Positions 9,156-18,500 of a stretch of DNA of 64,000 nucleotides are shown one piece after another; the first letter of the stretch is position 1, and each line of letters starts with the position of its first letter. Both the position numbers and the translations under genes were made by a program. This stretch comes from Gammaproteobacteria bacterium (lineage in GTDB: Bacteria > Pseudomonadota > Gammaproteobacteria > Pseudomonadales > Cellvibrionaceae). The notes below the pieces were generated by a model, which did no database searches, had not been told where the DNA came from, and worked only from the letters and a program-made list of their open reading frames with translations. The stretch covers positions 1 to 64,000 of the forward strand of contig SEBV01000001.1 of the NCBI GenBank assembly GCA_004172865.1, read 5' to 3'.

Positions 9156-10638
9156 GTTGGGCTCCCTGAGCAAGAACAGGATAAGAACTGGAATTAAACG
9201 CTAATTTGGGCTCAAAACTGCCGCCGAAAGTCAGCAACAGCGTGACGCGGGTGATCAGTAATTGGGTGTTCAAATTCACCAGGTCACGACGAACGTTAAG
9301 CAATTGGGTTTCAGCATTAAGCAGCGTCAATTGTGAGCTGAGGCCCGCTTTGTAACGGTTTTGCGCCAATTTGTAGGCCGCTTCAGTGGCATTGAGCGAT
9401 TGCGTGGTCTGGGTCAATTGCTGTTGCAGCGATGTGTTGCGGCTCAACAAATCGGCTACATCCCGAATCGCCTTAAGCACCGTATCGTTGTAACTGGCGA
9501 TGGATGCATCCAACTCTGCCGTCGCACCTAGGTAACCAGCTTTCAAACGTTGTGAGTCAAAGATCGGTAAATGCAACGCCGGGCCCGCGCCGTAAATCGC
9601 ACTGCCGGATTTGGCGAGGTTATCCAAGCCAACCGCTTGTAAACCGACGAAAGCCTTAAGGTTGATATCTGGATAAAACGCTGCTTTGGCAGCGGAGCGA
9701 CCAGCGGTTGCGGCTTCAACGCGTGCTTTAGCAGCTAATACATCGGGGCGACGCGCTAGCAAATCGAGCGTGAGTTCAGTTGGCAAAGGTAAGGTTGCAT
9801 CAGGAACTATTTGCGGACGGCCGATGTTGTTGTAAGCATCCGCACCATGACCCGACAAGGCTGCCAGATTGTGAATGGCGCTATCGCGTTGGTTTTCCGC
9901 CTGCAAACGACCATTCCGCGCTTGTGGTAAAGCGGCTTCCGCGAGTTTCAACTCAACTTGCGTATCCAACCCGGCGTTCACACGACCTTGCGTCAATTTG
10001 TAAAGCGATTGACGTTGCTGTTCGGTTTGAATCGCAAGATCAGTCAAGGCGTAAGAGCGATACAAATCAACATAGGATTGGGCGATAGCGCCTGACAGCG
10101 CCAAGCGGGCTGTTGCACTATCCAGCTCTGCGGCGAGCACAGTGTTGCGCGCTTGCTTGAGCAGATCTGCCTGTTGGCCCCAAAAATCCAGATCCCACGA
10201 GAGGTTGATTCCGGCTTGACCGAGCCAGGCTTTATCGCCGCCCGCCACACCCAGACCGGCTTCTTTAGGTGGATAAATGTAATTTTCGGACAGGCGTTGG
10301 TGAGTCTCTTCAGCATCCAAACTCACCGACGGACGCAGTGAAGCGCCCGCAGCTATAGCTTGTGCTTGTGCGCCGCGTACACGAATCAGCGCTTCACCGA
10401 GGCTGGGGCTATTGGCCAGCGAATCCTCGATCAAGCGATTGAGTTGATCATCGCCAAACACTTTCCACCAACCTTCGGCAACGCGTGGTGATTGATTTTC
10501 GCTAAGCCCAAGGGTGATGGAATCCAGCGGTTTAAGCTGGGTTTCGGTTTTGGGTGGCGACACGCATCCAGATAAAATAATCGCCGCACTCACCGCTAAT
10601 GCGAGTGAAAGCTGCGATACACGTGGGGTAAATTTCAT
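9148..10638 (-). CDS. Outer-membrane efflux lipoprotein (NodT/TolC-like)
   Basis: RND/MFS-type outer-membrane factor of 496 residues, forming the exit duct of the efflux complex as a trimer. The signal peptide ends in a lipobox (LSGC, about residues 22-25, then VSPP), which marks the NodT-type lipoproteins. Two internally repeated OEP halves follow: the first around LLEDSL-like helices with ALIRVRGAQAQAIAAGASLRPSV, the second around RRPDVLAAKARVEAATA and YKAGLSSQLTLLNAETQLL. Its ATG overlaps the marR stop by four bases. Having all three pump components in one operon means the system does not depend on a shared TolC. Confidence 0.92.
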   Translation of the reverse strand: MKFTPRVSQLSLALAVSAAIILSGCVSPPKTETQLKPLDSITLGLSENQSPRVAEGWWKVFGDDQLNRLIEDSLANSPSLGEALIRVRGAQAQAIAAGASLRPSVSLDAEETHQRLSENYIYPPKEAGLGVAGGDKAWLGQAGINLSWDLDFWGQQADLLKQARNTVLAAELDSATARLALSGAIAQSYVDLYRSYALTDLAIQTEQQRQSLYKLTQGRVNAGLDTQVELKLAEAALPQARNGRLQAENQRDSAIHNLAALSGHGADAYNNIGRPQIVPDATLPLPTELTLDLLARRPDVLAAKARVEAATAGRSAAKAAFYPDINLKAFVGLQAVGLDNLAKSGSAIYGAGPALHLPIFDSQRLKAGYLGATAELDASIASYNDTVLKAIRDVADLLSRNTSLQQQLTQTTQSLNATEAAYKLAQNRYKAGLSSQLTLLNAETQLLNVRRDLVNLNTQLLITRVTLLLTFGGSFEPKLAFNSSSYPVLAQGAQHE

Positions 10639-11108
10639 GAAGATTCCCTCTGGGAGTTCGAGGTGTGTTCAAAACACGCTTTGAGTTTTGTTAATAAACG
10701 GTTTAACTCAGCAAACTCATCCTCACTGAATGGGTCCAGCGTATTGTTCAGATTGTCGATAAAGGGCGGAGTGAGTTCTGAAAGTTTCGCGCGGCCAGCG
10801 TCGGTAACTTGTAGCTTAACGACGCGACGATCCTGCAAGCTGCGCTGCCGCTCGACATAGCCGCGACTTTCCAGCTGATCAACCATGCGGGTTATCGCAC
10901 CATTATCGTGTGACAAACCACGGCATAGATCGCTCGCTGTTTCTGCCAAACCGTCTTTCAATTTCACCAACGCGAGCCACTGCATAAAGCTGATATCGTG
11001 ATTCGCAAAAATGCGGTCGGCACATTCATGCATCAACGCATGATTGGTCTTCAGCAAATAGCCAAGGCTATTTTTCGCGCTGTAGTTGTTAGGGTCATAG
11101 TGTTTCAT
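10635..11108 (-). CDS. MarR-family transcriptional repressor of the efflux operon
   Basis: Dimeric winged-helix regulator, 157 residues. The fold shows the N-terminal helix MHECADRIFANHDISFMQW, the recognition region SDLCRGLSHDNGAITRMVDQLESRGY and the wing RSLQDRRVVKLQVTDAGRAKL, all in typical MarR order. The longer reading frame that begins with TTG at 11174 is rejected, because its start lies inside the operator palindrome and almost at the predicted transcription start. The gene heads the operon, so it probably represses itself and the pump. Ligand binding would relieve repression, as for EmrR/MprA. Confidence 0.92.
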   Translation of the reverse strand: MKHYDPNNYSAKNSLGYLLKTNHALMHECADRIFANHDISFMQWLALVKLKDGLAETASDLCRGLSHDNGAITRMVDQLESRGYVERQRSLQDRRVVKLQVTDAGRAKLSELTPPFIDNLNNTLDPFSEDEFAELNRLLTKLKACFEHTSNSQRESS

Positions 11109-11147
11109 GGGTAATATCTGCTTCGCCAAAATTTGCCATTTCAAATA

Positions 11148-11159
11148 TTGTTTAAACAA
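11148..11159. promoter_or_regulatory. Candidate second MarR operator
   Basis: Perfect 12-bp palindrome TTGTTTAAACAA, 40 bases upstream of the marR ATG and just downstream of the larger palindrome. It shares the TTGNTTAA core with that palindrome, so both may bind the same dimeric regulator. Binding is inferred. Confidence 0.55.
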
Positions 11160-11161
11160 AC

Positions 11162-11190
11162 TCTGCCTAAACAATGTTTGCTTAGGCAGA
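11162..11190. promoter_or_regulatory. Principal operator palindrome of the marR-emr operon
   Basis: A 29-bp inverted repeat with perfect outer arms TCTGCCTAA and TTAGGCAGA and inner CAA/TTG pairs. It begins at the last base of the predicted -10 box and covers the expected transcription start, as expected for a repressor site. The regulator is most likely the MarR protein encoded directly downstream. Confidence 0.75.
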
Positions 11191-11218
11191 TATTATTCGT
11201 GAGGCTTAAAGGCGTCAA
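11190..11218 (-). promoter_or_regulatory. Sigma-70 promoter of the marR-efflux operon
   Basis: On the minus strand, a -35 box TTGACG (11218-11213) and a -10 box TAATAT (11195-11190) are separated by exactly 17 bases. This is a near-consensus promoter. The operator palindrome starts at its -10 edge, so strong basal activity would be held down by the repressor. Confidence 0.8.
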
Positions 11219-11388
11219 GTGATTTTTAAACGGCTCAGATAAACGGTTTTAAATGTCATATTTTTGGATCAGCGGGAAATCGCGAATTTGTAGGCTAAAA
11301 TTTAAGCAAAAATGTACTTGGAATGGTCAAACGTGTATTATCCGCGCCCATTTTGATGCTCCTTTGCTTGGTCACAGCAGGTATTCGC

Positions 11389-12240
11389 ATGCAAGTTTTT
11401 CATCACATCCAATCCCTTCGCGATGCGCTTGCCATTGAACGCAAGGCCGGTAAACGCATAGGTTTTGTGCCGACTATGGGCAATTTACATAGTGCTCATA
11501 TTGAGTTGGTGAAAATCGCCCGACGCAATTGTGATGTGGTCGTAACCAGTATTTTCGTGAACCCACTGCAATTCGGCTTGAATGAAGATTGGGATAAATA
11601 CCCACGCACCTTGGCCGCTGATTCTGCCAAGCTGGAAGCAGCTAATTGTGATTACTTGTTCTGCCCCAATGATAAAGAAATCTATCCCAATGGTATGGCC
11701 GAGCAAACTCGCGTGATAGTGCCGACCATGACCGATGTGCTCTGCGGCGCAAGTCGCCCTGGCCATTTTGAAGGTGTTACGACGGTTGTTACCAAGTTAT
11801 TCAATATCGTGCAGCCCGATGAAGCGGTGTTTGGTATTAAAGACTTTCAGCAGTTGGCCGTTATTCGCCGGATGGTGGAAGACTTGTGCATTCCGATAAA
11901 AATTGTTGCCGGTGAAATTGTGCGCGAAAACGATGGTTTAGCGATGAGTTCACGCAATGGTTTTATTACTGCTGATGAACGCCCGCGTGTGGCGCAGTTG
12001 AATCGCAGTTTGAATTGGATCAAGCAGGAGATAACCCAGGGCCGCCGCGATTTTAGCGCTCTGATCGACACCGCAAAGGAACAAATACAGGCAGTGGGTT
12101 TCAAAGTGGATTATGTGAATATATCCAACAGCCGCACGCTTGAACTCGCAGCGCACGACGATAAGGAAATTACGATTCTCGGTGCAATGTATACACAAGG
12201 CGCACGCTTGATAGATAATGTTTCCCTTATTTTGGGCTAG
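11389..12240 (+). CDS. panC: Pantothenate synthetase (pantoate-beta-alanine ligase)
   Basis: ATP-dependent ligase joining pantoate to beta-alanine in the last step of pantothenate (coenzyme A) synthesis. Starting at MQVFHHI gives 283 residues, the same as the E. coli enzyme; the 22-residue upstream extension is rejected. Visible motifs are [10 protein letters not shown] (ATP site), [24 protein letters not shown], the KDFQQL region and [11 protein letters not shown], the equivalent of the KMSKS loop. The usual second HxGH histidine pair reads HSAH here (Gly to Ala), which is unusual. The beta-alanine supplier panD lies about 700 bases downstream, beyond a toxin-antitoxin pair. panB is not in the window. 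Confidence 0.95.
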   Translation: MQVFHHIQSLRDALAIERKAGKRIGFVPTMGNLHSAHIELVKIARRNCDVVVTSIFVNPLQFGLNEDWDKYPRTLAADSAKLEAANCDYLFCPNDKEIYPNGMAEQTRVIVPTMTDVLCGASRPGHFEGVTTVVTKLFNIVQPDEAVFGIKDFQQLAVIRRMVEDLCIPIKIVAGEIVRENDGLAMSSRNGFITADERPRVAQLNRSLNWIKQEITQGRRDFSALIDTAKEQIQAVGFKVDYVNISNSRTLELAAHDDKEITILGAMYTQGARLIDNVSLILG

Positions 12241-12267
12241 TCTTTTGGCTTAATTGGAGGTGGTATG

Positions 12268-12465
12268 ATGCGTGTTGAAGATATTGAGCAAGGCATCCTT
12301 GGTTTGCCGCAAGACCAGTTAAAGCAGTTCCGCGCCTGGTATGAAAAATTTGATGCGGATAAATGGGATGATCAAATTGAGCAGGATGCAAAAGACGGAA
12401 AATTAGATGCTACTGCTGAGTCGGCGTTAGCAGAATATAAGTCAGGGAAAGCGAGAAGATTGTGA
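12268..12465 (+). CDS. Putative antitoxin of a RelE/ParE-type module
   Basis: Small acidic protein of 65 residues (66 if the preceding ATG is used). It has the sequence start MRVEDIEQGILGLPQDQLKQF, an acidic middle (DADKWDDQIEQDAKDGKLD) and a basic tail ending GKARRL. No DNA-binding fold is obvious. The Shine-Dalgarno GGAGG at 12256-12260 is seven bases from the second ATG and only four from the first, so the second is preferred. The stop codon overlaps the GTG of the toxin gene by four bases. Small size, acidity and this overlap are typical of antitoxins placed before RelE/ParE toxins. The role is inferred mainly from the partner. Confidence 0.72.
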   Translation: MRVEDIEQGILGLPQDQLKQFRAWYEKFDADKWDDQIEQDAKDGKLDATAESALAEYKSGKARRL

Positions 12466-12722
12466 TTCATTTTGCCAGCGAATCTTTCTGGGATGCATAC
12501 GAAGCATTGCCGTTAGCAGTACAAAAGTTGGCAGATAAGCAATACGATTTATTGAAAGAGAATCCTCAATATCCGTCATTGCATTTGAAAAAAGTTGGGC
12601 GCTATTGGTCGGTTCGAGTAGGTATCTATTACCGGGCATTAGCTATAGAAGTAGATGAAGGACTACTTTGGTTTTGGATAGGAAGTCACGCTGATTATGA
12701 TCGGCTGATTTTGAAATCTTAA
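12462..12722 (+). CDS. Putative RelE/ParE-superfamily toxin
   Basis: 86-residue protein starting at GTG. The fold pattern fits RelE/ParE: two N-terminal helices (SFWDAYEALPLAVQKLADKQYDLLKENPQ), then LHLKKVGRYWSVRVGIYYRALAIE as successive beta strands, and the C-terminal GSHADYDRLI with a His-Asp-Tyr cluster near the end. RelE members cut mRNA on the ribosome and ParE members poison gyrase. The segment YWSVRVGIYYRAL is closest in look to the RelE/HigB side, but sequence alone does not settle this. It is translationally coupled to the preceding antitoxin gene. The pair is inserted between panC and panD. Confidence 0.78.
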   Translation: MIHFASESFWDAYEALPLAVQKLADKQYDLLKENPQYPSLHLKKVGRYWSVRVGIYYRALAIEVDEGLLWFWIGSHADYDRLILKS

Positions 12723-12800
12723 ACCAATATAAATTTGGGATAGATGAGTAACGAAAAAGTTTTTAGCTTTGTTTTAGTGGGGCGGGGTAGTTGTTGAGAT

Positions 12801-12835
12801 CCCGAGTGTGCGCTGAGGCGGCACTCACACTGGGG
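12801..12835 (+). promoter_or_regulatory. Stem-loop in the panD upstream region
   Basis: Ten-base arms CCCGAGTGTG (12801-12810) and CACACTGGGG (12826-12835) pair with one mismatch around a 15-base loop. No T run follows, so it is not a standard terminator. It lies between the toxin gene and panD. Its function is unknown; it may be a leader structure, a processing site or an insertion scar. Confidence 0.4.
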
Positions 12836-12948
12836 CGCTGGTTAGTACTATCAGCGATGGAAGTCGATAAAGGAATATGGTTGCAGCGATTTGCGCCGCA
12901 ATCTCCTTACACTCTTAGCAATTGAATTTCGGCTTCTGGAGGTTACTT

Positions 12949-13347
12949 ATGTTAACTCACATGCTTAAAGCAAAATTACACATGGCCAAAGTGACCCAGG
13001 CGGAGCTTTGGTATGACGGTTCCTGTGCGATTGACGCCGACCTGGTAAAGTTGGCCGGTATGCGCGAGTTTGAACAAATCGATATTTACAACGTAAGCAA
13101 TGGCGAGCGTTTCCACACCTACATCATTCTCGCTGAAGCCGGTTCAGGCACGTTTTCTATGAACGGTGCGGCTGCGCGTAAAGTCGGTGTAGGTGATCGC
13201 ATCATTATCGCCACTTACGGTTATTTCACTGATGCAGAGTTGTCTGAACATAAGCCCAAGTTGGTTTATTTGAATGAGGATAATACGGTCAACCGTACTT
13301 CTGACACTATTGCTACGCAAAATAAAGATACTCAACCACTGAAATAA
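12949..13347 (+). CDS. panD: Aspartate 1-decarboxylase
   Basis: Pyruvoyl-dependent enzyme that makes beta-alanine from aspartate for pantothenate synthesis. The proenzyme has 132 residues. With the start at [11 protein letters not shown], the self-cleavage site YDGSCAID falls at Gly24-Ser25, exactly as in E. coli, and GGAGGT lies five bases before this ATG. The longer frame beginning with TTG at 12922 is therefore rejected. Other conserved parts are ERFHTYII and the segment [20 protein letters not shown]. It supplies the substrate of PanC, whose gene lies upstream across a toxin-antitoxin module. A strong terminator follows. Confidence 0.96.
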   Translation: MLTHMLKAKLHMAKVTQAELWYDGSCAIDADLVKLAGMREFEQIDIYNVSNGERFHTYIILAEAGSGTFSMNGAAARKVGVGDRIIIATYGYFTDAELSEHKPKLVYLNEDNTVNRTSDTIATQNKDTQPLK

Positions 13348-13370
13348 GTGAACGATGTATCCGTTTAAGA

Positions 13371-13394
13371 AGGCCGCTTTTGCGGCCTTTTTTT
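13371..13394 (+). terminator. Rho-independent terminator of panD
   Basis: Perfect 7-bp arms AGGCCGC and GCGGCCT close a TTTT loop and run directly into seven T residues. It lies about 24 bases after the panD stop codon. Confidence 0.93.
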
Positions 13395-13485
13395 ATGCCT
13401 GCCGGAAATATTTAGCGGTACCGTTTGCCAGATCAAAACCTTGATGATATGGTTATGCATACAGTATTTATGAGTCTGCAAAATC

Positions 13486-14727
13486 ATGAGCAAAGTCCTG
13501 GAAAAGTTAACCATTTTGTCGGATGCGGCTAAATACGATGCTTCCTGTTCATCGAGCGGCAGCAAACGCGCGAATAACACAAAAGGTTTAGGCAATTCCG
13601 ATGGCGTGGGAATTTGCCACAGTTATACCGAAGATGGTCGCTGCGTTTCGCTGCTCAAAATTCTGTTTACCAATCACTGTATTTTCGATTGCGCTTATTG
13701 CATTAGCCGGCGTACTAACGATGTAAAACGCGCGGCCTTTACGGTTGAAGAAGTGGTCGATCTTACGATAAATTTTTATCGCCGAAATTATATTGAAGGA
13801 TTATTTTTAAGTTCGGGCATTTTTAAAAATGCGGATTACACTATGGAGCGTTTAGTACGTGTCGCCAAAACCTTGCGTACTGTGCACAACTTTAATGGTT
13901 ACATACATCTAAAAGCGATTCCCGGCGCAAGCCCGGAATTATTGCATGAAGCCGGGCTTTACGCGGATCGCCTGAGTGTGAATATTGAAATTCCATCCGA
14001 TGAAAGTTTACAAAAAGTCGCACCGGAAAAAAATTACAGCGACATCATCACGCCGATGAATTATTTGTCGGGCGAAAAAGATCGTTATGTTGATGACAAA
14101 CTGCATTTCAAATCCACACCGCAATTTTTACCCGCAGGCCAAAGCACGCAATTAATTGTAGGTGCATCGCCAGAGAGTGATACCCAAATTTTGCGCCTGG
14201 CGGATGATCTTTATAAAACCCAAAAATTAAAACGCGTTTACTACTCCGGCTATGTGCCCATTCAAACCGATAACCGCGTTCCGCTTTTGTCGGCGCCGCC
14301 GTTGCTGCGCGAGAATCGAATTTACCAAGCGGATTGGCTGCTGCGCTTTTATAAGTTTTCAGTGGATGAAATTCTCGATGCAAAAAATCCCAATCTGGAA
14401 TTGGATATAGACCCGAAATTAAGTTATGCGCTGCGCAACCCCGAAAAATTTCCGGTGGATATTAATCGCGCTGATTATGAAATGATTTTGCGCGTGCCCG
14501 GTATTGGTGTTAAGTCTGCAAAGAAAATTGTTAGCTCCAGAATTCACCAATGGCTGCATTCAGATCACCTGCAAAAAATCGGCGTGGTATTAAAGCGTGC
14601 GCGTTATTTTATTAGCTGCCCGGGATTAGATGTGCCGCGTAAGGATTATCAAATGTCCGATATTAAACGCATTATTTTATCGGGCGAAGCGCTGCAAGCA
14701 CCGCCACAACTTAGTTTATTTGGTTAA
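13486..14727 (+). CDS. Putative DNA modification/repair radical SAM protein
   Basis: 413-residue radical S-adenosylmethionine protein. The iron-sulfur cluster motif reads CIFDCAYC (about residues 67-74), the classical CxxxCxxC spacing. A TIM-barrel-like core follows, with LFLSSGIFKN (about 105-114) and ADRLSVNIEIPSDESL. Near the C-terminus is a helix-hairpin-helix DNA-binding motif, VDINRADYEMILRVPGIGVK (about 326-345). This layout matches the family annotated as 'putative DNA modification/repair radical SAM protein', often found beside a uracil-DNA-glycosylase-type or DUF4130 protein. The next gene is such a partner and overlaps it by one base (TAATG). The reaction is unknown. No uracil glycosylase gene is seen in the window. 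Confidence 0.88.
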   Translation: MSKVLEKLTILSDAAKYDASCSSSGSKRANNTKGLGNSDGVGICHSYTEDGRCVSLLKILFTNHCIFDCAYCISRRTNDVKRAAFTVEEVVDLTINFYRRNYIEGLFLSSGIFKNADYTMERLVRVAKTLRTVHNFNGYIHLKAIPGASPELLHEAGLYADRLSVNIEIPSDESLQKVAPEKNYSDIITPMNYLSGEKDRYVDDKLHFKSTPQFLPAGQSTQLIVGASPESDTQILRLADDLYKTQKLKRVYYSGYVPIQTDNRVPLLSAPPLLRENRIYQADWLLRFYKFSVDEILDAKNPNLELDIDPKLSYALRNPEKFPVDINRADYEMILRVPGIGVKSAKKIVSSRIHQWLHSDHLQKIGVVLKRARYFISCPGLDVPRKDYQMSDIKRIILSGEALQAPPQLSLFG

Positions 14728-15500
14728 TGGCAACTTACATTTATGACGGAAGTTTTGAGGGATTATTAAGCTGCGTTTTCGAAGCCTTTCGAAGCAAAAC
14801 TATTCCAGAAACTATTGTGGAAGAACAGCATCACCAATTTACTTTATTAGAAGATGTTCAGCATATTCCGGCTGATGAAGGTTTGGCGACACGGGTGTTA
14901 ACCGGTATTGATGTGCGGACAGAAGATAGAGCCTCGGCGATTGTCTACCAATTATTTCTATCAGAATTGCCCAAGGTTGAAATGCTTATTTTCAATTTTA
15001 TTGCAGCCGTGATTCAGCGAAATCATGTTTCGATTTTAGAAAATTTTGCCAATGAGTTTATTTTAAAAGCTTCGCAAATTGAACGAATGATGCACCGTGA
15101 AATTCACCGCATGCATGCGTTTGTGCGTTTCCAAAAAGCCAAAGAGGGAATTTTCTACGCGGCGATTGAGCCGGATTTTAATGTGCTGCCCTTAATCGGC
15201 GAGCATTTTGAGCGGCGCTACGCCGATCAGCGTTGGGTGATATTTGATACGAAACGCCATTACGGAATTTATTACGATTTAACTGAAGTGCAATTTGTGA
15301 CGTTGGATAATCCAGTTTTTAATCTTAATAGCGGCGATTTAAAACCGGAAATCGTAGACGATGCAGAAAAAATGTATCAAGCATTGTGGGAAAATTATTT
15401 TCATTCGGTAAATATCCAAGAACGAAAAAATACCAAATTACATATTCGCCATGTTCCGAAACGTTACTGGAAATATTTAATTGAAAAACGACGCCGTTAA
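14727..15500 (+). CDS. DUF4130-type partner of the radical SAM DNA protein
   Basis: 257-residue protein that appears to belong to the 'probable DNA metabolism protein' family (DUF4130), which in other bacteria stands alone or is fused to a uracil-DNA-glycosylase-like domain. Visible features are the N-terminal YIYDGSFEGLLSCVFEAF, the central helical stretch ASQIERMMHREIHRMHAFVR and FYAAIEPDFNVLPLIGEHF. Then come RYADQRWVIFDTKRHYGIYY and the C-terminal RHVPKRYWKYLIEKRR. Its ATG overlaps the stop codon of the radical SAM gene, so the two are coupled and probably act together on DNA. The family name is recalled, not searched. Biochemical function is unknown. Confidence 0.85.
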   Translation: MATYIYDGSFEGLLSCVFEAFRSKTIPETIVEEQHHQFTLLEDVQHIPADEGLATRVLTGIDVRTEDRASAIVYQLFLSELPKVEMLIFNFIAAVIQRNHVSILENFANEFILKASQIERMMHREIHRMHAFVRFQKAKEGIFYAAIEPDFNVLPLIGEHFERRYADQRWVIFDTKRHYGIYYDLTEVQFVTLDNPVFNLNSGDLKPEIVDDAEKMYQALWENYFHSVNIQERKNTKLHIRHVPKRYWKYLIEKRRR

Positions 15501-15513
15501 GAAATAACGGCGT
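15491..15513. terminator. Candidate bidirectional terminator
   Basis: Arms ACGCCGTT (15491-15498) and AACGGCGT (15506-15513) pair perfectly around a 7-base loop between convergent genes. On the minus strand it is followed by the T-rich CGTTTTTC, so it fits best as the end of the kinase gene. The plus-strand T run is weak. Confidence 0.6.
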
Positions 15514-15519
15514 TTACGA

Positions 15520-18500
15520 TTAGGCGTCGTTCAACTCAGCCAATAAACTGATGAGCTTTTCCGTATCCACCGGTTTTACAAAATGGTGATTGAATCCGGC
15601 GTTTGCTGCGCTTTTGCGATCTTGATCATTGCCGTAACCGGTGATCGCAATCAGTGTTGCATTATTGGTTGCTGGATGAGAACGCAGGCGTTGGGCAAGT
15701 TCAATACCGTCCATATCTGGCAAACCAATATCCAATAAAAATACGTCGGGAGTTTCTACGTAGGCGCGTTCAAGTGCGCGCCTGGAACTGTTCTCGACTA
15801 CAACGTCGTGGCCCGCAATTTCCAGCAGCATCGCCAACATATCGGCGGCATCTTCATTGTCGTCCACCACCATAAGTCGTAGGCGTTTTAGCGCCGGGCA
15901 AATACTTTGAATATTAGATTCGCCCTGCGCTAACGAGAGTGATGTCACCAGCGGCAGCGTGACTATAAATTCACTGCCTTTACCGATTCCGTCGCTGTGT
16001 GCGGTGACTGTACCGTGATGCAAAGTTACTAAACTTTTCACCAGCGCCAGCCCAATTCCGAGCCCGCCCACGGAGCGATCCGACGTTCGCTCGGCTTGTG
16101 CAAAAAGGTCGAACACGCGGCCAACCATATCGGCAGCCATGCCAACACCATTGTCTTTTACACTAAGTTTTAGTTCCTGATCGTCGATATCCGTCGTCAA
16201 AATAATATGACCACCTTCCGGCGTATATTTGGTCGAGTTGGTAAGCAAGTTAGTGATGACTTGAATAAGTCGCTTTTGATCACCCTTCACGTAACAAGAT
16301 GCAGCGGGAAGTTGCACAGAAAGTTTGTGGCCGCGCGCATCAATCAGCGGGCGCACCTGCTCAATGGCATTGTTGATAATGATGCTTGCATCCAGCGTGT
16401 TACTTTCAAGTGAAATAAGCCCACGGGTTACGCGCGATACATCCATCAAATCGTCGATCAAACCCGTCATGTGTTTTACCTGACGGGAAATAATTTCGCT
16501 GGTGTGTTTTACCCGCTCTTCGCTCAAATGAGTGAGTCGTAAAAGATCGGCGGCAGCGCTCACGGGCGCTAAAGGGTTGCGTAATTCATGAGCGAGCATG
16601 GCGAGGAATTCGTCTTTGCGCGTGTCAGCTTCTTTGAGTTTGTTTTCGTAGTCTTTACGTTTATTGATGTCGCGAAAGAAAAACGCCAAGCCACCATCCA
16701 GTGCCGGATAGGCCCTAATTTCCAGCCAGCCTTTGGCGCCGTCGCGATAATCGTATGCCTGTTCAACAGTGGTGGAATTGCCGGTTACTTTTACTTGCTC
16801 GTACACCGAAAGCCATTCGGTTTTTGCCAGAGGTGAAAAAATATCCCAATAACTGCGGCCAATAGTTTCATCGGGATTCATACCTGCGATGCGATGACCA
16901 GCGGCGTTCATTTGCACGATATTCCAGTTGCGATCCACCACCGCAAAACCTTCGGTCATAGTATTAAATACGTAACTGCTTTGATTACGGATAACATCCA
17001 ATTCGGCTTGTGCTTGAGAATTTTCAAGCGCCGCCCAGGTGCGCTCAGTCATCTCTCTGGCGGTCTGAATATAGGTTTCTGACCAATGATGCGGAGCCGT
17101 TTTGTGGACGCCAAGAACCGCCACTAATTGGCCGTTTTTATGTAGGGGAATTGCAAGATGAGAGCGTATTTCAAACTTTGCGTAAGCCGCTTTATGGGCT
17201 GTCATACGTGCATCTGTGAGGACATCATCTGCAACGAAAAATTGACCGTTGCGCAAGGCTTGCGCCATTTCCGGGCCAAAGTCGTCTAACTGGCCCAGTT
17301 CATGTGACATGCTGGGACTACTTTCAAGAACCCATTCTTTGCGGATCATGAATTTGCTCTCTTCAACGATTTCAGCAAACACCACCCGTGATGCATCTAT
17401 ATATCCGCCCAGTAACTGGCTGGCGGCATAAACGATGTCCGATGGATTCGACAAAGGCCTAAGAAGATCAGCCATCTCAAGTAAAAAGGCCTGACTGCGT
17501 TGGGCTTGATGTTGCGCACTAACATCATTGCCTTCAACAAAAATGCCGGTGGTGATGCCATTGGTGTTGATAATGGGTTGATACACAAAGTCGATAAATA
17601 CTTCTTCAAGCTCCGCCCCTGGCGTGCGCTGGAGTTTTGCACCGCGGCCTTTTGACACATGCGGTTTGCCGGTGGCAAATACCTCATCCAGCAGTTCGAA
17701 AAAGCCTTGACCCTTGAGTTCGGGCAGGGCATCGCGCACTGTTTTGCCAACTAAATCGCGGAAGCCGATCAACCGCACGTAGGCATCGTTCGCAATTTCA
17801 AAGCGATGTTCCGGGCCACTCAAAATGGTCACAAAGCTGGGGGATTGCTGAAATAAAGATCGCAAGCGCTCCGTTTCTTCGGTTTGATGTTTTAGCAGCG
17901 CGCGTTGGGCATGAATGCGATAGTTATCGACGCGGGCGCGTTCAATCGCAACCCAAAGACGCTCGGCAACTTCCTTGATTAGATTTGCCTCTTGAGTTTT
18001 CCATTCGGTAGGCTGCTTGCTGTGAATGCTAAGGGTTGCAATAAATTGTCTATCTTTGATGATCGGCACCACGAGAATGGAGCGCGTATCAAAACTTTTA
18101 TAAGCTTCCTGATGATCCGCCGTGCGTGAGTCTTGCGCGAGATCGGCGATGGAAACAGCTTTGCCGTTTTGCAAATCACTAACGAGATTTTTGCCAAAAT
18201 TACTCAAGGCTCCATGCATGCCTTGCGCATTAAATACGTCGGCTTGATTCCATGCGTATTCAATACTGAAAGTGTCGTTGGGCACGTCTATGTGCGCGAA
18301 CATAATGCGCGTGAGGCGCAACTCATCGCTCAGCATTTGAAAGGCTACGGCGGCGATTTGCTCGGGCTCGGTTAAGTTGCTCAGTTCGTCCAGCAGTTCT
18401 AGTTGGAAGTGTTGCTGATGTTGAATCTGTTCGCGTTGGGTTATTTCGGCGGATAGCTGGTTATTGATTTGCGCAAGTTTTGCGGTGATTTCATTTTCGG

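Noticed and set aside
11109-11174. Longer marR start at TTG 11174
   Set aside because: It lies inside the operator palindrome and about nine bases from the predicted transcription start.
12801-12850. attC-like reading of the stem-loop before panD (GGTTAGTAC follows it)
   Set aside because: Toxin-antitoxin genes are common in integrons, but no R''/L'' left end matching the attC sites at 23756 or 24532 is present.
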